DNA of 28,311 nucleotides from Candidatus Sumerlaeota bacterium (lineage in GTDB: Bacteria; Sumerlaeota; Sumerlaeia; MWCT01). Shown piece after piece: positions 14,269 to 21,245 of this stretch. The notes beneath the pieces were generated by a model. It worked only from the letters and a program-made list of their open reading frames with translations. It searched no databases and had not been told where the DNA came from. The DNA lies in contig JAPLSR010000019.1 in the NCBI GenBank assembly GCA_026398545.1, positions 1 to 28,311 on the forward strand. Direction: 5' to 3'. Both the position numbers and the translations under genes were made by a program. Position 1 is the first letter of the stretch. Every line of letters begins with the position of its first letter.

Positions 14269-16251
14269 GTGGAACTTCTGGAAAATCTGAACCCGATGCA
14301 GAGGGAGGCGGTGGAGGTGACCGATGGCCCGCAACTCATTATTGCGGGCGCCGGCAGCGGCAAAACTCGCGTCATCACTCACAAGATAGCCTATCTCATC
14401 AAGGTGAAAAAGGTTCCCCCCTGGCGTATCTTTGCCGCCACATTCACCAACAAGGCAGCCAATGAAATGAAGGAGCGGGTGTTGAAACTCCTCGACCTGC
14501 CGGGCGATGTCAGACTGAACGTCTCTACATTTCACTCCTTATGCGCGGGATTTCTGCGCCGCGAGGCGCCAAAGGTGGGGCTTACACCGCATTACACCAT
14601 CGTGGACGAGCGCGACCAGCTTGTTATCATCAAGAACTGCCTGAATTTCCTCCGCATCCCGCTGGAAGTATGCCAGCCAAAACAGGCGCAGGAAAAAATC
14701 AATCTGGCGAAAATCAATATGCTGGAACCCGAAGACCTTGAAGGGTTCTTTCCTTGCGTTGCGGCGGAGATGCTCCCTGAGGTGATGCGCCTTTACCAGA
14801 AACGCCTGTCTGAAAGCGATGCCGCCGATTTTGAAGACCTCATCCTGCACATTGTCAGACTTCTCAAAAAGGATGAGGAGACACGCCGGTTTTATCAGGA
14901 GCGGTTTCTATATATCCTCGTGGATGAATACCAGGACACCAACCACCTGCAGTTTGAACTTATCCGTCTCCTTGCCGGGGCGCACGGAAATCTCAGCGTT
15001 GTTGGCGACGAGGACCAGAGCATTTACAGCTGGCGCGGGGCAAAACTCTCCAACCTCCTTGACTTCTCCAAACATTTCCCCGCGACAACCATCACCAAAC
15101 TCGAACAAAATTATCGCTCCACAGGGAACATCCTGAAGTCCGCCGATGCAGTCATATCGCACAATGTGGAGAGATTCGGGAAGACCCTCTGGTCAGAACG
15201 GCAAGCGGGCGACCCCATCTTTCTGATTGAGTCCATGGATGAGATAGAGGAGGCGCTCAGGGTTGTGGAAACCATTCTCACAATCCACCACCTTGAGAAT
15301 ATCCCGATGCGTGAGACTGCCATCTTTTACCGGCAGAACAGCTTAAGCCGCATATTTGAGGATGAGATACGCAGACGCAAAATCCCCTACCTCATCGTTG
15401 GCGGCATCCGTTTCTATGACCGTGCGGAGGTGAAAGACCTCCTCGCCTATCTGAAGGTGGCGGTCAATCCCAATAACACCATTGCCCTCCAGCGCATTAT
15501 CAACGTCCCCCCGCGCGGCATCGGCGACAGGACGGTTGAAAAGCTTCTGCAACTCGGTCGCGAAAAAAACCTGACGCTTTACCAGTCCCTCGAACTTGCA
15601 GTGGCAGAAAGGCTGTTGCCGACAAATGCTATTGAAAAGGTCTCGAAATTCCTCAATTCCACTAAAGAATGGATACGCGCCGCCACCCGCATCACCCCCT
15701 TTGACCTCCTCCGGCGCATCATTAACGAAACAGACTACATTGAATCACTCGGAGACGCGCACAGCATCCAGGTCATCTCAAAAAAGGATAACATCCAGGA
15801 ACTCCAGAACGCCATCCAGGAATTCTTTGAGAAAAATCCCGAGCAGACACTGGAAAATTATTTTGAAAACCTCGCCCTCGCCGCACCGGTGGATGAACTG
15901 CAGGGGCAGAGCGACTACCTTGCCCTCATGACGCTCCATTCCGCAAAAGGACTTGAATTCGACACCGTCTTCATTGTGGGGATGGAGGAGCCGATTTTCC
16001 CGAACCGTTGGACGATTGAGGAATCGCAGTCTGTCGAGGAGGAGCGCCGCCTCTTTTACGTGGGCATCACACGAGCGAAAAACCGCATCTTCCTCTCACG
16101 GGCGGAGAGCCGCCTCTTCCGGGGCCAGCGGGAGTGGAATCTCCCCTCAATCTTTCTGGATGAAATCCCGCCGGAGCTGAAGGTGATATGGAACCCCACG
16201 ATATACGGGTGGCGCACCACCTCGCCGGCGCTGAAAGGACATTCATTCTGA
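14269..16251 (+). CDS. UvrD/PcrA/Rep-type ATP-dependent 3'-5' DNA helicase
   Basis: A 660-residue superfamily 1A helicase that unwinds DNA in repair or replication-fork restart. The motifs are complete and in order: Q motif LNPMQREAV (7-15), Walker A AGAGSGKT (26-33), Ia ATFTNKAANEMKERV, II VDEYQDTN (218-225), III VVGDEDQSIYSWRGA, IV LEQNYRS, V LMTLHSAKGLEFDTVFIVG and VI EEERRLFYVGITRAK (near 590-603). It is slightly shorter than typical PcrA/UvrD (about 720-750) because the C-terminal tail after motif VI is short and lacks the Tudor-like end. The GTG start is supported by GGAGG 11 bases upstream; ATG at codon 10 would cut the Q motif. It may be named pcrA or uvrD; I cannot decide between these and Rep. 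Confidence 0.93.
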   Translation: MELLENLNPMQREAVEVTDGPQLIIAGAGSGKTRVITHKIAYLIKVKKVPPWRIFAATFTNKAANEMKERVLKLLDLPGDVRLNVSTFHSLCAGFLRREAPKVGLTPHYTIVDERDQLVIIKNCLNFLRIPLEVCQPKQAQEKINLAKINMLEPEDLEGFFPCVAAEMLPEVMRLYQKRLSESDAADFEDLILHIVRLLKKDEETRRFYQERFLYILVDEYQDTNHLQFELIRLLAGAHGNLSVVGDEDQSIYSWRGAKLSNLLDFSKHFPATTITKLEQNYRSTGNILKSADAVISHNVERFGKTLWSERQAGDPIFLIESMDEIEEALRVVETILTIHHLENIPMRETAIFYRQNSLSRIFEDEIRRRKIPYLIVGGIRFYDRAEVKDLLAYLKVAVNPNNTIALQRIINVPPRGIGDRTVEKLLQLGREKNLTLYQSLELAVAERLLPTNAIEKVSKFLNSTKEWIRAATRITPFDLLRRIINETDYIESLGDAHSIQVISKKDNIQELQNAIQEFFEKNPEQTLENYFENLALAAPVDELQGQSDYLALMTLHSAKGLEFDTVFIVGMEEPIFPNRWTIEESQSVEEERRLFYVGITRAKNRIFLSRAESRLFRGQREWNLPSIFLDEIPPELKVIWNPTIYGWRTTSPALKGHSF

Positions 16252-16344
16252 AAGGAGAAAAATACATTTTTTTATTGTTTAGAATGCCTCATTTAGTCTA
16301 TATATTTTTTACATCTTTCCTTGAACAAAGACAGGAGGGTCTGA

Positions 16345-16767
16345 ATGCCCTGTGCAAAGATTCTCGTTGTGGATAATAGCGCCGAGGTGCATGAGTTCTG
16401 TCAGAAGGTCCTCGGTGAGAAATATGGGCTCACCTTTGCCTCAAATGGCGCTGAGGCGGAAGAAAAACTCGCCGCCGAAAAACCCGACCTCATCATCATG
16501 GATATTTATATACCTGGAGTGGATGGGCTGACACTCGCGGAAAAATTCAAGTCCGACCCCGAACTTGCACACATACCTATAATCATTTTATCCGGTATAA
16601 TGTCAGATATGGACCTCCCGCCCGGATTCTGGAAGATGGGGACGCCCGCTCAGGGATTTCTGCACAAGCCTGTGGAACCCGCCACCCTCCTTAATGAGGT
16701 GCAACGGGTCCTGGCAGCATCACGCGGGATTAAAATCACCAAGCCCCCATGGGGAGGTTATCTGTGA
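16345..16767 (+). CDS. Stand-alone response-regulator receiver protein
   Basis: A 140-residue CheY-like receiver without an output domain. Asp53 in LIIMDIYIPG is the phosphoacceptor, Ser83 in IIILSG replaces the usual Thr/Ser switch residue and Lys108 in LHKPVEP is the conserved lysine. The acidic pair at the N-terminus reads VVDNS (Asp10-Asn11) instead of DD, a tolerated variant. AGGAGGG precedes the ATG. The stop codon is one base before the ATG of the split-CxxC gene, so both are likely translated from one message. The output partner and histidine kinase are not in the window. Confidence 0.88.
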   Translation: MPCAKILVVDNSAEVHEFCQKVLGEKYGLTFASNGAEAEEKLAAEKPDLIIMDIYIPGVDGLTLAEKFKSDPELAHIPIIILSGIMSDMDLPPGFWKMGTPAQGFLHKPVEPATLLNEVQRVLAASRGIKITKPPWGGYL

Positions 16768-16768
16768 C

Positions 16769-17092
16769 ATGAAGAACATCGGTCGGTGCCAGAATTGCAG
16801 TCGCGCAATCCCGAAGGGCGAAACCCTCTTCGAAATCCGCATCGATATATACGCCAAGGGAGGACCGATTGAGATCGACCCGGAAGACCTCCAGAAAGAC
16901 CATATCAAGGAGATGAAAGAACTAATCAAGCGGATGGAAACCATGGACGCGGATGAGCTGACGGATGAGGTCTGGGAGAGTTATCGCTTTGACCTGTGCA
17001 AGACCTGCAGGAAGGAATTTCACAAGAAACTGAAACTCAGAAAGAAGGGGGGGCTTGTACGCCGCTCAAAAGGCAATTACAGGAATAATTAA
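16769..17092 (+). CDS. Split-CxxC putative zinc-binding small protein
   Basis: A 107-residue protein with two CxxC knuckles far apart: Cys7-x2-Cys10 near the start (GRCQNCSRAIPKG) and a second pair in CKTCRKEFHKKL near residue 77. Between them is a strand pair (TLFEIRIDIYAKGGPIEID) and a charged helical segment rich in Lys, Glu and Met. This layout would form one zinc site from two separated halves, like an interrupted zinc ribbon. The C-terminus is very basic (KLKLRKKGGLVRRSKG). The ATG lies one base after the receiver stop codon, with GGAGG 12 bases upstream. I do not recognise a named family; nucleic-acid or protein binding is a guess from the composition. Confidence 0.72.
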   Translation: MKNIGRCQNCSRAIPKGETLFEIRIDIYAKGGPIEIDPEDLQKDHIKEMKELIKRMETMDADELTDEVWESYRFDLCKTCRKEFHKKLKLRKKGGLVRRSKGNYRNN

Positions 17093-17144
17093 TATCAGGT
17101 TTCACAATATAAATCATATTTTAGAACGGACAAAGGAGACCCTT

Positions 17145-17324
17145 ATGGAAAGATTTCTCAAGGACATGCCGACACTTTATCAATTCATCATCGAGGGGGT
17201 GATTATTATCATCGGGGCGGGTATAGCCCTTCCGGGGCAGAGAAAATGGGGCTGGCTGGTCTTCGCCCTCGGAATCGCAGGCGTCATCTGGACCATCAAG
17301 ACCCGCATCCTGACTCTCATGTGA
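17145..17324 (+). CDS. Small two-helix membrane protein
   Basis: A 59-residue protein with two hydrophobic segments: FIIEGVIIIIGAGIALPG (about 14-31) and WGWLVFALGIAGVIWTI (about 35-51), separated by a short basic turn (QRKWG). The start at ATG 17145 is fixed by AAAGGAG six bases upstream. It follows the split-CxxC gene on the same strand by 52 bases and precedes the DUF362 gene by 39 bases. No family is recognised, and no function is proposed. Confidence 0.65.
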   Translation: MERFLKDMPTLYQFIIEGVIIIIGAGIALPGQRKWGWLVFALGIAGVIWTIKTRILTLM

Positions 17325-17363
17325 TGTCCATTAGCTTCATCTCATTTGTGGAGTACCTGTTTC

Positions 17364-18503
17364 ATGAAATCCAAGGTAGCAGTTTTAAAGACATCCCCCG
17401 CAACAGTCGTTGAGGACATCGGACGGCTGATGCGTTTAACTGAGTATTCGAAATCCCTCCCAAAAGACCATGATACCATCCTCAAGGTCAATATTTCCTG
17501 GCACCATTACTATCCCGCATGCTCCACCTCCCCCTGGCAATATGACGGCGTGGTGAATACACTTGTCGAGGACGGCTATGCGCCGGCACACATCATCCCC
17601 GCCCACAACAGGACTGTTGTCATCAATACCAAAAAGGGCATCGTGAACAATCATCTCAACACAATTGACTGGAAATATGGTCTGAACCCTGTTCATCTCT
17701 ATGAAGATGACCCGCCCATCAACTGGCAGGTTTACAAACCAAAGGGAAAATACCGCGTCCTTGACAGGATTTATCCGGAAGGCGTGAAGATTCCCGGAAT
17801 TTTTATCGGTAAGAACATCATCCACCTGCCCACGGTAAAGACACATGTCTTCACCACCATTACCGGCGCAATGAAGAACGCCTTCGGCGGGCTCCTCTCG
17901 GAAAGACGCCACTGGACTCACAGCGTTATTCACGAGACCCTGGTCGACCTCCTCATGATTCAGAAGGAGATTCATTCAGGCATCTTTGCCGTGATGGACG
18001 GGACGATTGCAGGCGACGGCGCCGGTCCGCGCGCCATGGTGCCACACGTCAAGAATTTCATCCTCGCCTCCGCCGACCAGGTTGCCATTGACTCCGTCAG
18101 CGCCAGGATGCAGGGATTTGACCCGATGTCCCTTGATTTTATCCGACTCGCTCACGAGGACGGGCTCGGCGTTGGAGACCCGCGGGAGATTGAGATTGTC
18201 GGCGAGGACATCTCCGGCGTTAATTTTCATTTCCATGGTCAGGAGGAAACGCTTGCCTCGCGCGGGCAGAAGTTAATCTACCACGGATGCCTGCATCCGC
18301 TGGAGAAAATCCTCCTGCGCTCACCTATTGTCCCTTGGTCATACGTCGCCTCGCGCCTTTACTATGACATCTACTGGTATAACTTTATCGGCAAAAAACG
18401 CGTACGTGCGATTATGGACACGGAATGGGGAAAATTGTTTGAGGAGTATGAACTGTCTCATTATGAAAAAACTCATGGACAGTATCCGAAGACAGGCGGT
18501 TGA
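17364..18503 (+). CDS. DUF362-domain protein
   Basis: A 379-residue protein with the DUF362 pattern: MKSKVAVLKTSPATVVEDIGRL at the start, LKVNISWH where the family has 'iKpN', VHLYEDDP, then IIHLPTVKTHVFTTITGAMKN with FGGLL, which is the most conserved block ('lpk.KtH....tgalKN.fG'). AVMDGTIAGDGAGPR and ILASADQVAIDSVSA are further family features. DUF362 proteins often carry a C-terminal ferredoxin domain; none is present here, since the C-terminus has no CxxCxxC cluster. The ATG at 17364 is preferred over an in-frame TTG at 17346; GGAG lies 10 bases upstream. The reaction is unknown. The gene is 52 bases upstream of the aldolase gene. Confidence 0.85.
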   Translation: MKSKVAVLKTSPATVVEDIGRLMRLTEYSKSLPKDHDTILKVNISWHHYYPACSTSPWQYDGVVNTLVEDGYAPAHIIPAHNRTVVINTKKGIVNNHLNTIDWKYGLNPVHLYEDDPPINWQVYKPKGKYRVLDRIYPEGVKIPGIFIGKNIIHLPTVKTHVFTTITGAMKNAFGGLLSERRHWTHSVIHETLVDLLMIQKEIHSGIFAVMDGTIAGDGAGPRAMVPHVKNFILASADQVAIDSVSARMQGFDPMSLDFIRLAHEDGLGVGDPREIEIVGEDISGVNFHFHGQEETLASRGQKLIYHGCLHPLEKILLRSPIVPWSYVASRLYYDIYWYNFIGKKRVRAIMDTEWGKLFEEYELSHYEKTHGQYPKTGG

Positions 18504-18555
18504 ATGATAAATCCTGGGCGTGTCAAAAAAATATAAATCTTAATGGAGTGGGAAT

Positions 18556-19461
18556 GTGAATCTGAAAGACCTTTCGCCGAGTCAGATTGAGGAGCTGGTG
18601 AGAACGGTGACGGCACGTGTGGCGGAGCGGATTGCAAGCGAGGGAAAGTCCGCCGGCTCGCCTGTCGCGGTCACAGCCGCCTCATGTCCAATTGTCAGTT
18701 CGGGAGCCCCCTGCACGGGGTGCGGGGAGTGCGCCGCGAAAAATCCAGCCGCCGTGAAGTCCATCATCGGGGCAGGCGCTGACCGCATCGGGTCTCAGAC
18801 GGCGGGCGGGCCAAGGGATATCGCCCCACTAATTGACCACACCCTCCTAAGACCCAATGCCACGGACAGAGAAATCGAAAAACTCTGCAAGGAGGGAAAG
18901 GAGTATCATTTCGCCTCAGTGTGCCTGAACTCTGCCTATGTCTCGATCGCCTCACACATGCTGGCAGGAAGCGGGGTTAAGGTCTGCACCGTGGTAGGCT
19001 TCCCGCTCGGCGCCATGAGTACAGAGGCAAAGGCGTTCGAGACGCGCGACGCCATTGCAAAAGGGGCGGATGAGATTGACATGGTTATCAACGTGGGCAA
19101 ACTGAAATCCGGCGATTATGAATACGTATTGGACGATGTTCAGTCTGTTGTGCGAGCGGCGCAGGGACGCTGTGTCAAGGTGATTCTGGAGACTGCCTCG
19201 CTGACGGATGATGAAAAGGTGGCGGGATGCATCATTGCCAAGGCGGCAGGGGCGAATTATGTCAAGACATCAACAGGGTTTGGAGCCGGCGGCGCCACGG
19301 TGGAGGACGTTGCCCTCATGAGGCGCATTGTGGGACCCAAAATGGGGATCAAGGCGGCGGGGGGCATCCGCACTGCTGAGGAGGCGCAGAAGATGATTGA
19401 AGCCGGCGCGACGCGCATCGGGGCAAGCGCCTCCGTGGCAATTGTGCGCGGCGGGAAATAA
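18556..19461 (+). CDS. deoC: Deoxyribose-phosphate aldolase with Cys-containing N-terminal extension
   Basis: Residues about 88-301 are a standard class I DERA: LIDHTLLRPNAT, VCTVVGFPLGA, EIDMVINVGKLKSGDY (Asp175), VKVILET (Lys208), YVKTSTGFG with the Schiff-base Lys237 and GIKAAGGIRT (Lys266). It cleaves 2-deoxyribose 5-phosphate to acetaldehyde and glyceraldehyde 3-phosphate. Ordinary DERA proteins are about 220 residues; this one has about 85 more at the front. They comprise an amphipathic helix (LSPSQIEELVRTVTARVAER, hydrophobic residues at i, i+3/4, i+7), a Ser/Ala/Pro-rich linker and Cys53-x2-Cys56-x2-Cys59. A helix plus flexible linker is the form of encapsulation peptides on microcompartment enzymes, including DERA homologues; that is inference here. 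The GTG start has GGAG eight bases upstream. Confidence 0.9.
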   Translation: MNLKDLSPSQIEELVRTVTARVAERIASEGKSAGSPVAVTAASCPIVSSGAPCTGCGECAAKNPAAVKSIIGAGADRIGSQTAGGPRDIAPLIDHTLLRPNATDREIEKLCKEGKEYHFASVCLNSAYVSIASHMLAGSGVKVCTVVGFPLGAMSTEAKAFETRDAIAKGADEIDMVINVGKLKSGDYEYVLDDVQSVVRAAQGRCVKVILETASLTDDEKVAGCIIAKAAGANYVKTSTGFGAGGATVEDVALMRRIVGPKMGIKAAGGIRTAEEAQKMIEAGATRIGASASVAIVRGGK

Positions 19462-19527
19462 ATTAAACGGGCGCCGGCAGTTCGTAAGGAGTCGTGAACA
19501 ATTTTTTATTATTTTTAATTATTTCGC

Positions 19528-19557
19528 TTGCCCGGCATTGAATATTTTTCCCATAAT
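19528..19557 (+). promoter_or_regulatory. Possible promoter upstream of psd-pssA
   Basis: In the AT-rich 134-base gap before the decarboxylase gene, TTGCCC (19528-19533) and CATAAT (19552-19557) are spaced 18 bases apart. Both boxes deviate from consensus and the AT-rich context allows other choices, so this is only a candidate. Confidence 0.25.
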
Positions 19558-19595
19558 CACTTTTTATTGAATATACCCATTAGGGACAGTGGTTT

Positions 19596-20261
19596 ATGCA
19601 CTTTGCACGAACAGTCTGGAGATTTTTCCTCCCACTCCTGGCAATTTCCATTTTACTATTCATCATAGGATGGTGGACAGCGGGAGCGGTCTTTATTTTT
19701 GGCGCTTTCTTCATCCTTTTTTTCTTCCGAGACCCTGAGCGCATACCGCCCAGCGAGAAAGGGGCGCTGGTTTCGCCGGCGGATGGCAGGGTTGATGTGG
19801 TAGAGGAGGTGGAGCATTCCCCCTTTCCTGGTGGCAGGGCGGTCAAGGTGGGGATTTTTCTTTCCATATTTGACGTCCATATCAACCGCGCCCCTGCTGA
19901 TGGGCGCGTTATGGAGACGAGTCACCGTTCCGGCAGTTTCATGAGCGCCATGAGGAAGAAATCCTCCGAGACAAATGAGAGCAATTTGATTGTGTTTGAA
20001 ACCCCGCAAGGCGCGATTTGTGTTCGGCAGATTGCCGGACTGATTGCGCGGCGGATTATCTGCAATCTTAAAAAGGGAGACCATGTCCAGCGGGGCGATA
20101 GAATCGGTCTCATCTGCTTTGGCTCCCGGACGGAAGCCTTCCTGCCATCCAACGCCCTCATCAAGGTCAAACCGGGGATGAGGGTAAAGGGCGGCTCCTC
20201 CATCATTGCCTTCCTGCCGAATACTGACAGCGATGGAGCATCTCTAAGCCATGAGGAATAA
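19596..20261 (+). CDS. psd: Phosphatidylserine decarboxylase proenzyme, short type
   Basis: Converts phosphatidylserine to phosphatidylethanolamine at the inner membrane. The 221-residue protein has two N-terminal membrane segments (FFLPLLAISILLFIIGWW; AVFIFGAFFILFFF), then FRDPERIPP, the SPADG motif with catalytic Asp63, DVHINRAP with His95 and GSRTEAFLP with Ser177, the residue that becomes the pyruvoyl group after self-cleavage. The GSR form rather than LGST is usual in the short PSD-A type, whose length of about 210-225 agrees. Only three bases separate its stop from the GTG of pssA, so substrate-making and substrate-using enzymes are co-translated, a common pairing in bacteria with this short form. 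Confidence 0.93.
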   Translation: MHFARTVWRFFLPLLAISILLFIIGWWTAGAVFIFGAFFILFFFRDPERIPPSEKGALVSPADGRVDVVEEVEHSPFPGGRAVKVGIFLSIFDVHINRAPADGRVMETSHRSGSFMSAMRKKSSETNESNLIVFETPQGAICVRQIAGLIARRIICNLKKGDHVQRGDRIGLICFGSRTEAFLPSNALIKVKPGMRVKGGSSIIAFLPNTDSDGASLSHEE

Positions 20262-20264
20262 TTC

Positions 20265-21029
20265 GTGAGAAAGGTATATATTCTTCCAAATCTCTTTACG
20301 GCGGCCAGTCTTTTCTGCGGGCTGTTATCCATCACACATGTCTTCAGAGGGGATTATGAGGTCGCATGTTATCTCATCCTCATATCCGCCCTGCTGGATG
20401 GTCTGGACGGGAAGATGGCGTATCTGACGCGGACACAGAGCGCCTTTGGTTTGCATTTCGATTCCCTTGCCGACCTTGTTGCCTTCGGCGTTGCCCCTGC
20501 AATGCTGATTTACTCCTGGATGCAGGCAATCACCACAATCGGAACGGGAAAGGTGGCGACGGGTGTGGCGTCGCTCTTTGTCATCTGCGGGGCGCTCCGC
20601 CTTGCGCGCTTCAACGTCCAGGCGTTAAGGGAGGAAAAAAAGAATTTCACCGGACTCCCCATACCGGCGGCGGCGGGGGCTGTAGTATCCACCTTTCTCG
20701 CCCTGTGGCGGACCGGTCTCTGGCGTGAGGAGGGTGGCGTCATCCTCCTTAAAATCCTCCCTCTCATATTCGTGGGGCTCTCCTGCCTCATGGTGAGCAA
20801 CATCCCCTATCCAAGTCTGAAAAACATAGACCTCCGGCAGAGAAAGCCGTTTGATTATCTTGTCCTGATTGTTGTGGTAGTCTGCTTCATGGTGGGGTTA
20901 TGGCAGATGCAGACACTCATCCTGTTCCTGGGTTTCTGGGGATATGTGGCATGGGGTCTGGCAGGTCGTTTCCTCCGCGCCCACAAGCCCCAGCAAAACC
21001 CCATTCCGGGAATTACCCTCCACAAATAA
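20265..21029 (+). CDS. pssA: CDP-diacylglycerol-serine O-phosphatidyltransferase
   Basis: Makes phosphatidylserine from CDP-diacylglycerol and L-serine; a 254-residue multi-pass member of the CDP-alcohol phosphatidyltransferase family. The signature region is DGLDGKMAYLTRTQSAFG followed by LHFDSLAD, with all four Asp residues of the D-x2-D-G-x2-A-R-x8-G-x3-D-x3-D motif present. The Arg of the motif is replaced by Tyr (KMAY where KMAR is expected). Other family features follow: CGALRLARFNV, FTGLPIPAAAG and SCLMVSNIPYPS. The GTG start with GAGG upstream follows psd directly. The neighbouring psd supports the serine rather than glycerol or inositol acceptor. Confidence 0.92.
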   Translation: MRKVYILPNLFTAASLFCGLLSITHVFRGDYEVACYLILISALLDGLDGKMAYLTRTQSAFGLHFDSLADLVAFGVAPAMLIYSWMQAITTIGTGKVATGVASLFVICGALRLARFNVQALREEKKNFTGLPIPAAAGAVVSTFLALWRTGLWREEGGVILLKILPLIFVGLSCLMVSNIPYPSLKNIDLRQRKPFDYLVLIVVVVCFMVGLWQMQTLILFLGFWGYVAWGLAGRFLRAHKPQQNPIPGITLHK

Positions 21030-21102
21030 TACAAAATTTCAATGTGTACATTGAGAGAAGACAATCGTGGGAAATCTGATTTAGAATCTCTAAAAATATG
21101 GG

Positions 21103-21170
21103 ATTCACCATCCGCCTGAGGCGGACTGTGGTGAAATGGGTTTAATCTTGTTAATCCTGTAAATCCTGTC
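21103..21170. repeat. Mosaic dispersed repeat, second copy
   Basis: TTCACCA (21104-21110) and TGGTGAA (21129-21135) flank the palindrome TCCGCCTGAGGCGGA (21111-21125), giving nested dyads. Next, 21144-21170 carries one arm of the ACAGGATT family (AATCTTGTTAATCCTGT). The outer ends match the ends of the inverted repeat at 4551-4635, and the inner and distal parts match pieces of the repeat at 1464-1552. The rest of the 216-base gap between pssA and the glycosidase gene holds nothing I recognise. Confidence 0.7.
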
Positions 21171-21245
21171 TGGAAAATTGATTACTGGGATTTCCATGGT
21201 CTTCGCGGTTCTTCTCCCTCATTTCCTATCTTACGCGCCTTAGCT

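Noticed and set aside
16252..16344. A terminator for the helicase gene in the T-rich stretch after its stop.
   Set aside because: There are T-runs but no GC-rich stem before them, so a terminator cannot be supported.
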